Of a stretch of DNA of 64,000 nt, positions 1-11,584 are shown piece by piece (within the stretch, counting starts at the first letter, position 1; every line of letters begins with the position of its first letter). Under the pieces are notes generated by a model that searched no databases, was not told where the DNA came from, and saw only the letters and a list, made by a program, of their open reading frames with translations. Source of the DNA: Delphinus delphis (Eukaryota > Chordata > Mammalia > Artiodactyla > Delphinidae); assembly GCF_949987515.2 (NCBI RefSeq), contig NC_082701.1, positions 41,061,755 to 41,125,754 on the forward strand, written 5' to 3'. The position numbers were made by a program, and so were the translations under genes.

Positions 1-94
1 CAGAGGCTCACTCATGCTTAAACTATGTGATGTTAACTTTGGTGCCTGGAAGGCTGTATCATATAACAGGGGTTGGAGGGAGGATTTAATATCA

Positions 95-300
95 GCAGAA
101 CCTGAGTTTGACCTTAAATAATCCACTTGATTTCTCTCAGCCTCAGATTCCTCCTTGGCACAAAGAGAAAGAATACTATCTACTTCACTAGGGTTCCTTG
201 GGGATTAAATGAGATACTGCATGCAAAGTCCCTAGCATTATGCCTGCCACATTAATATCTTCAATTAAGGCCATTATAATTATTATTAGTTTAGGGACAT
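95..300 (+). repeat. MIR SINE relic
   Basis: The stretch follows the MIR order: a 'ctcagcctcagattcctc' core, 'ggattaaatgagat', then 'gtccctagcattatgcctg'. It is diverged. Family assigned by recognition of the core only. Confidence 0.6.
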
Positions 301-2060
301 GCGTTGTGACTTCTCAGACTTATCTTTTTGAACTGCCACTAAACCAGAAAGAAGGATACCATGGGTGCCAAGACCAAGGAGAATTCCAACCATAGTTAAA
401 GATGGAAATGTGATGTAGCTGGAGAAAGTGCTTGGACCCTTCATGCTGTCGAGGTCCAGCCAGGGTCAAGTGCACCAAACCAAGTCAGCCAGCCATGAGT
501 TGAATCACAAGTCAGAGTCAGGTGTCTGGGCAGAGTCTGGGAACAGATGACAGAGACCTAGCCAGCAGAAAGGATGCAAGGAAAGCAACACCTCAGAGCA
601 ATCCTCATCCAAATGCCCCTCCCTTATTGGGGACAGTTTGTCTCTGGGTCGGTTTTTATTATGGGTCACTGTTTGGTCCCAACGCATCTATCATGTGAGT
701 CACTGCTTGGGTTTTGTTCCAGGATTGAACAAAAAGGGATTGAGACTAAGGTGGGGACCCTGGTAATGCAGGAGGAGGGGGGCCCAGGAGCAGGCGGAAT
801 ACACAAGAGTGGGCAGAGTTCAGGGTGATGGTTCCAGCCACATAAGGGCAGCATCTGTGGCTCGCTTCCGTTGGCGGGTTGGCAGTGCCAAGGTGGGAAG
901 GATGGTGAGGTTGGCCAAGAGGTCCAGGTCCAGTGGTCCATAATCCAGTGATACCACTTCATAGAGACAGAAATTCTTCACCTTATGATGTGCCTTCTTT
1001 CCAAGCCTGGCTCTGGTAAGGTTGCTCGGGCTTTGTCTGAAATCGAACAAACTTCACCAATAAAAACCTGTTTGTTAGTAAACCCTGTCTGTCCTAATTC
1101 TCCTCTGATCATTGTTCAGGTACAAAGAGATGTTTTCCTGGAGTGCCAATCAGGCCGGGTGTGCCCTTTGTGCTCAGATCTTTTTACTTGGTGCTGTTTC
1201 ATCTCTAACCCGACACGTTAGCATCCTTGTCCTGTTCTTTTCTTTAAAAATGTCATCGTTTCCAATGACATGGTGTCACCATCATTAGCTTAGCCATTCA
1301 CCTGGTGCTGGGCATGTGAACTGTTTTTAATTTGTTTGTTTTTCTCTAGCATGAGGAACATCACCGCGAATACCTCTGTACTTTGTTTAGGGGTTATTTC
1401 CTTGAGGAAGCTTCTAGGGCGTGGGATTACCAGGTCAAAGGGTATGAAGTATCTCGTGCTCTTATTACACATCAGGCTTATGAGCTTGCCTTTATAACTC
1501 CAGGCACTTTCAGAAAGCTGTTTTGAATCTAATGTTGTGTGTTAGCGCTGTAGGCTGCTGAGAATTATTGAATGAGTAAACTTAAGCACTGTTGGGCTAG
1601 AGAAGTATTGATTAAAAGCAGAAAGCAAAGTTGAGGTCTGGAAGGAAGGAAAGGAAGGAAGGAGGGAGGAAGGGAAGGAGGAAAGGAGACAGGAGGGTAG
1701 GCTGAAAGTCTCTGGTTTGTAAACATGAGCTCCAATTTTGCAGCCCTGTGATGGCTCTCAGTGTGTTTGATCATTTGGACGTTCTCTTAGCCCAGCCTGG
1801 CACTTGTACCCATGGATACTTCCCTAAACCTCTTTCTTACCACTGGACTTGTATAGTTTTAGCTCTGCCCATGATGGCATCACACTGAAGCTGGGAAGAA
1901 CAGAGCTCCAGACGCACAGCAGATACTGAGAACCTAGCTTCTGTTTTCACTCCCTTCATCTCCCCAAGGGCTTTTGCAAAATTCTGAATTATGCTGCCAC
2001 CCACCTTATCTTTTCCCTTTCTAAACTCCCAATTTCCTGCCTTTCTAATAATTACCAACA
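301..2060. other. Non-coding sequence upstream of the ASIC2b promoter
   Basis: No convincing exon is seen on either strand; all open frames are short and have no recognisable domains. The only clear structure is a short GGAA/GGGA purine run at about 1640-1697. From the human gene layout this tract should be part of the long ASIC2a first intron, which is an inference. Confidence 0.5.
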
Positions 2061-2064
2061 CGTT

Positions 2065-2200
2065 GGAGTCAGACCTGGGTTGGAATCCAGGCTCTGCTAC
2101 TGTGTGATGTACTCTGTGTGACCCTAGGCAAGTAACCTCACCTCTCTGAACCTCATTTTCTTCATCTGGAAAATGAGGCTTAACTCAGTGCCTGACATCC
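2065..2200 (+). repeat. MIR SINE relic
   Basis: Contains the MIR order 'ggctctgctactgtgtgatg', 'gtgaccctaggcaagtaacc', 'tctctgaacctcattttctt', 'catctggaaaatgaggct'. Confidence 0.8.
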
Positions 2201-2284
2201 AGCTCAGTGAATGGTTGCCCTGGGGGATTATGGTTTGAACTGTGCTTAAACCAGCAACAGAGAGAATAAGATTGGAAAGATAAA

Positions 2285-2525
2285 GTTTCTATGTCCCCAT
2301 CTGTAAAATGGGATAATGTTACCGACCTGGGAGAGTTGTTATGAAGAAAATTACATGGGGGAATTCCCTGGAAGTCCAGCAGTTAAGACTTGGTGGTTTC
2401 ACTGCTGTGGGCCCAGTTTCTATCCCTGATCGGGGAACTAAGATCCCGCAAGCTGTGCGACGCCGCCAGAAAGGAAAAGAATGAACATTCTATGGTGCAC
2501 GTGATAGTATGTGGTAGGTACCTGG
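2285..2525 (+). repeat. MIR SINE relic split by a CHR-1-type SINE
   Basis: The left part (2285-2355) has 'catctgtaaaatgggataat' and 'gttgttatgaagaaaatta'. The right part (2485-2525) has 'gtggtaggtacctggctgg', resembling the MIR tail. Between them sits the younger SINE at 2356-2480, so the order of insertion is clear. Confidence 0.55.
2356..2480 (+). mobile_element. CHR-1-type tRNA-derived SINE
   Basis: Starts with GGGAATTCCCTGGAAGTCCA, has a box A-like 'gtccagcagttaagactt' and a box B-like region around 'tctatccctgatcgg', then 'ggaactaagatcccgcaagc'. This head is typical of cetacean, hippo and ruminant CHR-1-type SINEs. A short A-rich tail follows. Target site duplications are not clean. Confidence 0.75.
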
Positions 2526-2537
2526 CTGGTACTCTGT

Positions 2538-2640
2538 TATCTTCCTCTCCTCTCCCTCCCCATCACCCCCTCCCCTCCCCTTTCCTTCCCTATTCCTGCC
2601 TTCCCTGTCCTGCCCTTCTCTCCCCGTCTTCTCTTTGGAT
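2538..2640 (+). repeat. CT-rich low-complexity tract
   Basis: About 100 bp made almost only of C and T (cttcctctcctctccctccc and similar). Confidence 0.8.
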
Positions 2641-3599
2641 AATCACACTGGTCCACACACTGCAAAAGAATGTATAAAATCCCTCCCACTCTGCCCCTCC
2701 TGTGGATGGACAGGCAAGATAAACTAGGAGGAGAGAAACCCAAGAGAGTGGTTTGGCTCCGGTCATTTATAAGGGAAAGAAAGTAAACAAACTGCTAGTG
2801 GCTGAGACAGAGAAAAGCTGCGGCTGGAGGGAAAGCAGCCTGGATGGAGGCTTTTGACAAATCAACTTGGCCTGAAATCTCTGAGTCACTGCAGAGGGTC
2901 CGTCTGCAAGACAGATTCAGGGCTGGTTAGTTAGTGCTCCCCAGAGAGGAGGTGAGAGCCGGGGTAAGACTAAGTCATGGCTAAAAACAGTTAAGGGGAC
3001 AGTCAAGGAATTGGGAATAAAATGTCTAATTGTACCTGGGGTTTTATACGTCATTAAATCCGATTTTAACTGCCTGCCTTTTCGTAATATGAGTGGGTGA
3101 TAACTACTGGAGAAGGTTATTGTGCTTAACTGTTTTAATGAGAGTTTTGTTATGTGTATGGGAGAGGAAATTGGGTAGAAGAGTGTGCAAAGCTCCATTG
3201 CTCTGCTAACTTTATGGTCAAAGTTACAACCAAGACCCAGTTATTCAAGCCTAAACCCAGAATAGGGAAGGCCACGCTGGGGGAAGAGGCAGATTCATTA
3301 TCGATGTGGCCTGGACTTAGAAAGTAAATGTCACAGGTCAACAAGACGCCACTGGGGACACGAAAAGCCACATCAGGAGGAGGACATGTATGTGGACACA
3401 TGGATGTCGTGGATCAGGGCTCCTCAGCGTGGGCTTATGCTGAGGTTGCAACTGGTCGCAGATCCTGTCTCCAAGGTTGATCCCTGTAGGCAGAGTCATA
3501 CAATTCTCCATGAGCTGGGGTGAGAAAATGAAAATGAATGGAGAAATTCAGTGGGAAACGTGTATGGCAATCGCTCTCAGACTAAGGAAGGGGAGCCCC
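2641..3599. other. Unassigned non-coding sequence
   Basis: No gene, RNA gene or clear repeat recognised on either strand. Confidence 0.4.
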
Positions 3600-3790
3600 C
3601 TCCTCTGGACCCTCTCAACACACTCTAGCATAGCATTTATCATACTTTATTAGAGGTATCTATTTTCTTACCCGTGTCCCCCACTGGACTGCGAGCTAAG
3701 ACAGGGACCACATCTGAGTAGACCCTGCATTTCCTGTGCCTAAGACAGTGCCTAACACACGCTAGGTGCTCAGTCAATATCCACTACAGT
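3600..3790 (+). repeat. L2 LINE 3' end relic
   Basis: Carries the L2 tail order: 'catagcatttatcatac', 'gtgtcccccactggactgcg', 'gacagggaccacatctga', 'gcctaagacagtgcctaac', 'taggtgctcagtcaatat'. Confidence 0.75.
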
Positions 3791-3829
3791 CCTCATTTCA
3801 GCTAATTCAACCAACCTGATTAAGACCCT

Positions 3830-4035
3830 GTACTCTAGAGCCCAAACACCTGGGTTTGAATCCAGCCACCGACTGGACAAGTTACTTATCCAATCTCTGC
3901 GTCAGTTTCCTCTTGTGTAGAAGATCTATGATGGTGATACATACCTCATAAGGTTGCTGTGAGGATTAAATAAGCGAATGCATGTCCATCGAGCACAGTG
4001 CCTGACACATAATTAGTGCTCAATCAATGTTAGCT
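3830..4035 (+). repeat. MIR SINE relic
   Basis: Nearly complete MIR: 'tgggtttgaatccagccacc', 'acaagttacttatccaatct', 'gtcagtttcctcttgtgta', 'ggttgctgtgaggattaaat', 'agtgcctgacacataattag'. Confidence 0.85.
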
Positions 4036-4052
4036 ATCAGATATCAGCATTA

Positions 4053-4452
4053 GCATAGGCATCACCGTCACAATCATCACTACCACCATCACCACCATCA
4101 CCATCACCACCATCCTCACCATCACCACCATCACCATTATCATCATCACCATCATCACCATCACCACCATCACCACATCACCACCATCACCATTACCACC
4201 ATCATCATCACCACCATCACCATTATCATCATCACCATCATCACCACCATCACCATCACCGTTACCACCATCATCATCACCACCATCCTCACCATCACCA
4301 CCATCACCATTATCATCATCACCATCATCACCATCACCATCCTCACCATCACCACCATCACCATCACCATTACCACCATCATCATCACCACCATCCTCAC
4401 CATCACCACCATAACCATTATCATCATCACCATCATCATCATCACCATCATA
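4053..4452. repeat. CAC/CAT trinucleotide array (about 400 bp)
   Basis: An almost uninterrupted run of CAC, CAT and occasional CCT/TAT triplets. On the minus strand it reads open as Met/Val-rich codons, which is a by-product of the triplet composition. A rarer 'cattat' variant recurs at 4135, 4221, 4308 and 4416 (spacing 86, 87 and 108), showing a higher-order repeat of about 87 bp laid over the triplets. It lies directly after a MIR tail, which probably seeded the array. Confidence 0.9.
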
Positions 4453-5339
4453 AGATCAACTTCCCAGGGACTGGGGCAAATCACTAAACTTTGTATATCA
4501 ATTTCCTCTTCTAAGTTTAACCACATACTTGCGTTAAGATCACTTTTGGCACTGACACCCTCTGGTTCTCTCCATGGTGTGTCTTACTCACTCTCTTTAT
4601 TAGTCACAGAAACTTCTGAATCCCAAACTGGTTTTCTCTCCCAACCAATGCACATTTGGACCACTTTCCCAAACCAACAAGAGCTGTGTGCTGAGGGCAC
4701 TCAATTGTGTGTGTGTGTGTGTTATAATTAGTTTAAAGAAAATTTGACCAGAAAATTAAATCCTATGCAAATGCATCATGTAATACTGTTCAGAGGCAAA
4801 TGGAAACATCTTTGCACTATCTGATGTGTGAGATTATCCACGCAAGAGCCTTCATCCATCAGAACATCTAGGAAAGGGTTAACGGAAAATCTGATAATAA
4901 AACGGCGAGCTCTGTGTACCACCTTGTCGTAGGATCCTCTGTCCTTTTTGGATGGGAGAGCAGGACAATGTGAAATGAGAAGTTGAGTAAAATAACAGAA
5001 GTTGGAATGAGGTGCCAGAGGAAGGCAACCATAAAATAACTGCAAATACAGAGAAAAAAGGTGTGAATAACATAGAATACAATTACTCTAGTAAATGGTA
5101 TTCACAGGAGGCAACCATTGGCGTGAGAAAAGGGAAGCATATGGAGACTATACACACATACGTATATTCATAAGTATCACTAATAGATTATACAGCAAAT
5201 AGCATTAGTTGCCTCCAACGAGGACAGATGGGTGACCGGACGAGGCGAGGGGTAGAGAGATTTTTTTACTAGACTGTTTACTCTTTTGTCCCTTTTGACC
5301 ATGTGAATACGTTGCTGATTTCAAAATGGGTGGTGGAAA
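4453..5339. other. Unassigned non-coding sequence
   Basis: No exon recognised. Contains a short (GT)7 at about 4708-4722. Moderately AT-rich, with no clear repeat family. Confidence 0.4.
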
Positions 5340-5480
5340 AGTTATTCCACAGGGTGAGCAGAGAATGACCCTGAAGCTGGAATCTGGATTTCGGTTCTGT
5401 GTTTCTCGGTATCCATCTGTGTGATTTATAGCAAGCCACTCCCCTCTCTGGACCTCTGCTTTCTCCCCTGAGAGTGAAAG
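5340..5480 (+). repeat. MIR SINE relic
   Basis: Degraded MIR core: 'gatttatagcaagccactcc', 'cctctctggacctctgcttt'. Confidence 0.55.
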
Positions 5481-7390
5481 GGTTCGATTACATTACATCC
5501 TCCCATCTTTCAGGATTTGCCATTTACCGTGGAGCACAGTGCTTCAGCAGAGCACGAACCTACCAGCCCTCTGCTCTGGACCTGGTCCTTTCAGTCCCGA
5601 TCTTTCTTCTGGTAGTTGTGGGCCCCTGTTTCCCTTCTTACCTCTGGGATTTAGTGCTGATGAAGGATGAGCAGCTGAGAGCTTGAACTCCAGTAAAATG
5701 AGGATGACCAAAAATGCAAAAAAAAAAAAAAAAATCTGCAGAACCTAAGAAGGAGCCCAGAAGAAGAAAGAACCAAGAGGGGCCAAGTATAATATAAGAA
5801 AGCCATGGAAGAAGCGGGAGAAGCAGTGGAATGCTGAAGCACGTGAAAAGGTAAGATGGAATGGCAACTCCAGCGCCAGCCCCACGGAGGGAGGCTGGGA
5901 TGGATGGGAAAGGAGGTATGCAGTGACCAAAACCCTGGTGAAGTCCTCCTTGCCCTTTCCACCAGTGCAGGAGCTCCCATCATGACTACTGGACATTGCA
6001 GCCACCTCTATGCACCCAGAGGCCACCAGTAGCACAGGCTAAGAAGGTAGCAGAGGGGACTGCTAGGCTTCAGGCAGAGGGTGGGGAGAGGAGAAAGGGA
6101 GGAAAAGAAGAGAAGGAGGAAAGAGAAGAGGGGGAGAGAGGGAAGCAGAGTGACAGAGAGCCCAGGGCAGTACAGAGACAGAAGAAGAAAGACAGAGAAA
6201 GAAAGAGAAAAAGCGAGCTCTTTACATTCACAGACAGACCCACAAAAGCACACCTGCCCCCTAAGAGCAAGGAACTCTGAGACTAGAAGTAGTGTTGACT
6301 CATCACCATGAGTGCTAAAAGGAAGTGGGCCCGGCATTCTAAGCAAAGACACCAAGAGCCCATTGTGACTGCCCCCTCTGCCCCCTCCACACCCGCCACA
6401 TACACTACATCCCAGGGGTGGAGGAGGGCGGCAGACAAGATCCCATGACCGTCAAAAGTAAGATCAGGGCCTGGATGGACCAGGTCCAGAGTAAAGGGCT
6501 TGGTGGATTCACACCAATGGGTATGGGACCATTTTAAAGATATCGACATCCGCGATCCCATCCCAAGTGTAGAAAGTACAGGAGAAACAAGTGAAGGAAC
6601 TGATGGTGTTTAATCTGGAGAAGAAAGACTTTCTTGAAGATTTTGCTAGAAGGCAGACTACTAGAGCCCCTTTCACCACTGACATACTTTGATTCTATAA
6701 AGTATTTAAAGGGTTCCCACGCAAAAGAAAGATCAAACTTATTTTGTGTGGCTCCCCGGGGATAAATTAGGAGACATTTGCAAAGAGACTGATTCCAGTT
6801 TGATGAAAGGAAGCTTTCAACACTGCCAGATGTTTGGGGATAGAATCAGTTACCGGTGGACTGTCGCTGTTCGGGTGTGTAGCAGCGATTCCAAAGAGCA
6901 GTACCTCTGATACTTTCTAAACACCAAGCCCCTGAGCAGTAGGGATTGGGGGTAAGCAGGAATATCAGGGGACCCAGTGAAGCCCGATCAAGCCAACGAG
7001 TATTAGCTCCTACGACTGGATTATAAAAACAGAAAATCACACTGACCTAATTGGACCTTCCTGCCCAACAAACTCATTTAATGGGAGAAAGAGCTTATAT
7101 TTGGCGGTGGTGGTCACCCACCAGAATGTGGGCTGGCTGGTGCCCAAACATCACACAGGAGGCCAGGATTCCAGGTGTGGAGTGACAGATGTTTTAGAGA
7201 TAAACAGGAAAAGGGAAATTTTCTTAAAAGCTTATTATTGGAAAATCACAATGCTAAATTCACACTTCTTGGTGGATAGGTCACGTGGGGCAACTCATGC
7301 ACTGCCTCGTGAATTTGTTTTTCTGGCCAAGTGAGCCTGCGAGGATGGGAAAGCTAATTCACGTGAGCTGTTGTGTCAGTGCAGCTCTGA
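5481..7390. other. Unassigned non-coding sequence with a purine tract
   Basis: No supported exon. A 17-A run is at 5718-5734 and a GA-rich tract at about 6080-6215. Phrases at 6585-6740 ('ctggagaagaaagacttt') resemble an old dispersed repeat that I could not name. Confidence 0.4.
6080..6215 (+). repeat. GA-rich low-complexity tract
   Basis: About 135 bp of nearly pure A and G (ggaggaaaagaagagaagg and similar). Confidence 0.8.
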
Positions 7391-7394
7391 GGGC

Positions 7395-7625
7395 AGAGAT
7401 GGTATGGGGTAGGGTTTGAGAGCACAGGGGATGGAGCCAGACTACCTGCATTGAAAGGCTGCTCTCCTGCTTAAGCTGTGTGGCTTAGGGTGAGTAACTC
7501 AACCTCTCTGTGGTAAGGCTTCCTCCTCTTCGAAATAGAGAAAATAACAGTATTTGCCTAGTAGGATTATTTTGAGGATTAAACACTTAGAATGCTTATG
7601 ACACTTGTTTTTAATGTAAGTCACT
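7395..7625 (+). repeat. MIR SINE relic
   Basis: 'gagcacaggggatggagcca', 'ctgtgtggcttagggtgag', 'taactcaacctctctgtgg', 'attttgaggattaaacact' in MIR order. Confidence 0.75.
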
Positions 7626-7704
7626 TAGAACAAGTCCTAGTGATTAGGAAGTCCTACATTTATTATATTATTATTGTTATTATTTATCATAATACTTTTC
7701 AAAG

Positions 7705-7905
7705 AAGCATGATGGAGAAGGAAAATCTTGGACTTTGGAATGAGTTATTGCTGAGTTCAATTCCTGCTCTCCATGCCCTTGGTTCAATAATTGTAAAAAG
7801 AGGGCAAAAATACCCCCCTGCAAGGTTGGAATAAGAAATTAAATATGTTTATGTGTCTGGTACAGTTGCCTGGCATACAGAAATAGTCAAGAGATCTTAG
7901 TTCCT
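7705..7905 (+). repeat. MIR SINE relic
   Basis: 'cttggactttggaatgagt', 'cctgctctccatgcccttgg', 'ctggtacagttgcctggcat' follow MIR order; strongly diverged. Confidence 0.5.
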
Positions 7906-7929
7906 TTCTCCTCTTCCCCATTTTGCTGT

Positions 7930-8190
7930 GTTTCATCTAGGTGCCAGGGCACTGTGCTGAGAGATAGAGACAAAAATGTGAACGAGATGTGGTCCCTGTC
8001 CTCAAAGGGCTCACGTCCAGAAGAAGAGCCTAGACACACACAGTGACAAGGTGCTGTACAAAGGCTATGATGGAGGTATCCATCCAGTTACCTAGAAGGC
8101 AATGCTTCAGTTGGGGTTTGAGGAAAGAGCAGAACTTCACAGAGCTGGTCAAAGTACTGGTCGAGAAAGGGGTGGGGGGGATTTCAGGCA
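7930..8190 (-). repeat. L2 LINE 3' end relic
   Basis: Reverse-strand L2 signature: 'ctaggtgccagggcactgtg', 'gtggtccctgtcctcaaagg', 'gctcacgtccagaagaagag'. Confidence 0.7.
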
Positions 8191-8199
8191 GTGTAGGAA

Positions 8200-9319
8200 A
8201 CGCACTGCACACATGTGCCAAAAGAAAGCTATCGATCCCTTGGGATCACTAGGCATCCCTGTGTCTGTCTCTGGATTTCTGTGCCAAGACCCCTGAAGCC
8301 CATGCAGGATACCCTTCCTCTCTCTGAAAAAGTGACCCATTTGGAGAATTAACAGTAAAACCCGTGGCAGAGATGACACTCGGGAAACCAAAAGCAGCAT
8401 GTGTACATTTCAAGGGGGAAAATGCCAGGAAAAGAAAAAGCCCACAACAGCTGAACAAATCAGAAACACAAAAGGTCTTAAAGGTTTCTACAAGACAGAG
8501 TTTCGTGCCACCCCAGGGCTACGATGCTGGAAGACGTCGCATGCTTACCCTGGCTGCTTCATCAGTAATTTCACTGAGTTCACAAGGTCGCCCCACCTTG
8601 GTCTGGATATGTGGCACCCCTCCCCTCCCCCCCCACCAGCCCAGGACTGCTGGGACCAGGCTGAAGCACCAGTGAGTGAGCCTTTGTTAGAGACCCCATA
8701 AAACTGGCAGATTCAGAACCTTCCCCCCAAAGCTAGCAACAGATATCTTCAAGGAACTGAATCCAAAGCAGAATTTTAGCAAAGCCCAGCTTCTATAGCT
8801 TCTTCCCCAGGTGAATGAGAAGAGCCTCCAGGAGTGGGGGGCGGGGCTCAGATATCCCAGTCTCCAGAGACCAGATGCAGGGGCTGCCATGCTGACATAT
8901 GCCCTCCAGGTCAGTGAGGAGGGAAAGCCCACGCACCGCTCAGACACCTGATGCTCATTCAACAGACTTACCTGGACCACCTCTAATAAATCATCACAAA
9001 ATGGGTGAAACACCTCTTCAGGCCCAAATTCAAATCTTCCAAACCCCAAATCTCCCAGCTTCACCGGGGTGCCCTCCCACCCTCAGGATCCCTTCACATT
9101 GTCTCTCCCCTCACCGCCACCATCACAATCTACTCTCTGGAAAATGTCTACGAAACTCCTCTATCCCAGGGAGTAATAATGCTGGAAGTGTTACCCATCC
9201 AGTGAGGCCTCAGTGAGTCAATTATCTGGGAAATACGGGAAGAGACCTACCCTACACCACGCGGGGCAGGCAAGGAGTAAGACTCCAGCCCTGGCCTCAA
9301 GGCGCCTGGCCCAGAGAGT
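8200..9319. other. Unassigned non-coding sequence
   Basis: No gene recognised. Several overlapping open frames occur on both strands, none with a domain, start context or splice pattern that supports translation. Confidence 0.4.
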
Positions 9320-9500
9320 GCAAACTGCAAGGCCCCGTGGTGCAGTCGAAAGAACCAGGGCTTCGGGGACCTGGGTGTAGAATTCTGATCCACCACTTAG
9401 GGGCAGTTTGATCTTGGGCAAGTACTTGGCCTCCCGAGTCTAGTGTGAAATGGAGTTAGCAGTACACTGCATGCTTCACCCATCCTCCCAAACACGCCAA
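9320..9500 (+). repeat. MIR SINE relic
   Basis: 'ggtgcagtcgaaagaaccag', 'cacttaggggcagtttgatc', 'cttgggcaagtacttggcct' in MIR order. Confidence 0.65.
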
Positions 9501-9819
9501 GGCAGAATATTTTAGAAAGCTAAATGAAAGTGTCCAAAAGTGCCCAGGGCTTAGTGGAAGACCCTGAGCCTGTCCAGGAGGGAAGGGTGACATCAACCAG
9601 CTGTAGGAACCCCGCCATGAGAATGGCAGAGATGGAGTCTCCTGACCATGGAAGTCATCCTCCTTCCTGCCGCCCACCCAGGAAGGCTGCACTTGGCGGA
9701 CTGCGCCAGGGATGAGCAGCGGACCCAACCAGGGAAGTGTTTGGAGGACACCGGAAGTTCATAACAGGCAGGGGGCAGGGCTGCCCCACTGAGCCCAACC
9801 TGCCAGAGACCCAGCACCT

Positions 9820-10110
9820 CAACACACATACTCATTTACACAGCACACACACGCAAAACACACCAACCACACGCCACATCCAGAAACCCCGATATCCACC
9901 CACACGTCAACAGCCCGTTCACGCCTCCCACCGCCTACATGCACACTTACACACACGTAGAGCATACAAGCCAACACTCTGTCCTACACACACCACACAC
10001 ATTCAGAGAGCCACAGCTCTGCGCATAGGCTCACATTCACCAGATACACAGAAATGCCCGTTCACACGTACACACGCACATCCCACCCACACTCAGTGCA
10101 TGACGCCCCA
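9820..10110 (+). repeat. Irregular CA-rich tract upstream of the CpG island
   Basis: About 290 bp dominated by C and A, with many short CACACA runs (for example 9839-9850) but no fixed period. The plus strand reads open through it into the CpG island (9737-10645). That frame is a product of stop-poor composition and has no recognisable domain. Confidence 0.75.
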
Positions 10111-10275
10111 CTCACACACTTGCAAAAATGCCCACACTAGACAGCGGCTTAGGTTGTCGACAGTCCAGCCCGCACAGCCCGAAGTGTCCTCACACTCATG
10201 CACACGCGGCCCACATAAACGCAGCGTTTCTACTCCACATCTCTCCCGCCAGCGCGGCACTTCTGTGCAGCTCAT

Positions 10276-10298
10276 CCCCCCCCCCCCCCCCCCCCCCC
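10276..10298 (+). repeat. Poly(C) run of 23
   Basis: Twenty-three consecutive C residues at the upstream edge of the CpG island, followed by GCCGCCGG. The minus strand is G23, able to form G-quadruplexes. Homopolymer length may be an assembly estimate. Confidence 0.9.
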
Positions 10299-11139
10299 GC
10301 CGCCGGCTCCGGCAAAACGCTTCCCGCTCGGTGTGCAGCGGCCACAGTGGCCAGGAAGTAAAATGCAGCCAGGAGGGGCCGCGCGCGTCAGCACCGCGTC
10401 TCCGGGAGCGCACGGCGCCCGCCGCCGCCGCCGCCCCGCCTGCCCGGAGCCGGGGGGCCGGCGAGCTGAGGAGCAGGTGCTGGAAGCCTAGCCGCGCCGG
10501 CGTCGCGCGGCCACTGCCCAAGTTCGCCCGGGGCCCGAGGAGGGCCGGGCAGCCGCGAGAGGAGCGCCGCCGCCGCGAGGCTGGGAGTCTCGAGACGAGC
10601 CGGGCGCGCGGAGCAGCGAGCCCGGGTCACCCCCGAGAGGTGTAGCCGGGGCTCCTCGGTCCCCAGCTCCTGGAGCACCGGGTCAGGATAAAGAAGAGGC
10701 AAGGGACGGCGAGACCGGGCTTTTCTGGAGACTCGAGGCACTTCGGAGAGCCGCGGGAGAAGCGACACTTTCCTCTGGCCAGCACCCTTGAAGGAGCCCA
10801 GCGGCCAGCAGCCTCTGGCAGGACCCTGAGACGCCCCCAGCCCCAGGCGAGGCGCGGGCTCTGGACTTGGGGGACGCTTAGCAGGTCTCAGCCGAGCGCA
10901 GCCCGAGGAGCAGTGACAAGGGTCCCGGAGGAAAGGGAAAGAGGGCAGCAGCCAGCTGGGCGACCGCTCACCCCTGTACACACCCACCCCACCCGCCAAG
11001 CCAGGAGCCGCCGCGCGCCTCTGGGGGCGCTCGTCCCCCGGCGCCTTCTCCCCCGTGTCCCAGCACCGCGGGCCACCGGCCGGGCTGGTGGGGTCCTTGG
11101 GGGTGTCCGAATCAGGCACTGGTGGCCGAGTGGCTGCTC

Positions 11140-11200
11140 TCCGGGGACCAGCATAAAAGCTGGGGTTAGGCGGAGCCGGGGGGACTCAGCTCAGGGTCCC
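11140..11200 (+). promoter_or_regulatory. Putative core promoter of ASIC2b with TATA-like box
   Basis: CATAAAAG at 11152-11159 stands out in an otherwise GC-rich island, with GC-rich flanks. If used as a TATA box, it predicts a start near 11180-11190 and a leader of about 400 nt. The start site itself cannot be seen from sequence. CpG-island promoters often start at dispersed sites, so this is a candidate only. Confidence 0.45.
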
Positions 11201-11584
11201 CCGAGATCCAAGACGAGGGGAGGCGGGCGCAGCGCCCAGGGACCGGAGAGGCGGCGCCCAGCGGGGCCCCTCCAGAGGTAGTGGCCGGCGTCGGGCGTCC
11301 GCCAGGAGGACTCGGGGCCAGGAGAGCCTGGGAGGCGCTCGGGGAGGCCCGTGCCAGGGGCGGCGGGCCGAGGCGGCCTCGGTCCCGGGCGGGCGCCCGC
11401 GGAGGCGGCGGTGGCGGCGCCGGGCGGGCATGCCGCGCCACCGGAGCTCCTTTCGGGCGCACGCTTCCCTGGCGCGGGCTGCGCGCAGCGGCTGCCGCTG
11501 CTGCTTCCACTGCTGCTGCGGACTCCCATGGCGGCTCCGCCCGGCCGGGGCCGCCGCCGCTGCCGCCAGCCGCGGGCTGAATGA
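11185..11584 (+). other. Predicted 5' untranslated leader of ASIC2b
   Basis: The upstream limit is inferred from the TATA-like box. From about 11160 to 11429 there is no ATG. Then ATGs occur at 11430, 11528 and 11581 before the coding start at 11585. The leader is very GC-rich and should fold strongly, so both structure and uORFs are expected to limit translation. Confidence 0.5.

Noticed and set aside
4170..4526. Met/Val-rich minus-strand open frame
   Set aside because: Direct translation of the CAC/CAT array.
10386..10402. TCAGCACC, a possible left half of a REST/NRSF (RE1) site in the neuronal promoter
   Set aside because: The right half (GGACAG-type) is missing at canonical spacing, so it is probably chance.
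9737..10645. 302-codon plus-strand open frame running from the CA-rich tract into the CpG island
   Set aside because: Composition is His/Thr/Pro then Arg/Pro/Ala, dictated by CA-rich and then GC-rich DNA. No domain, and it crosses the poly(C) run.
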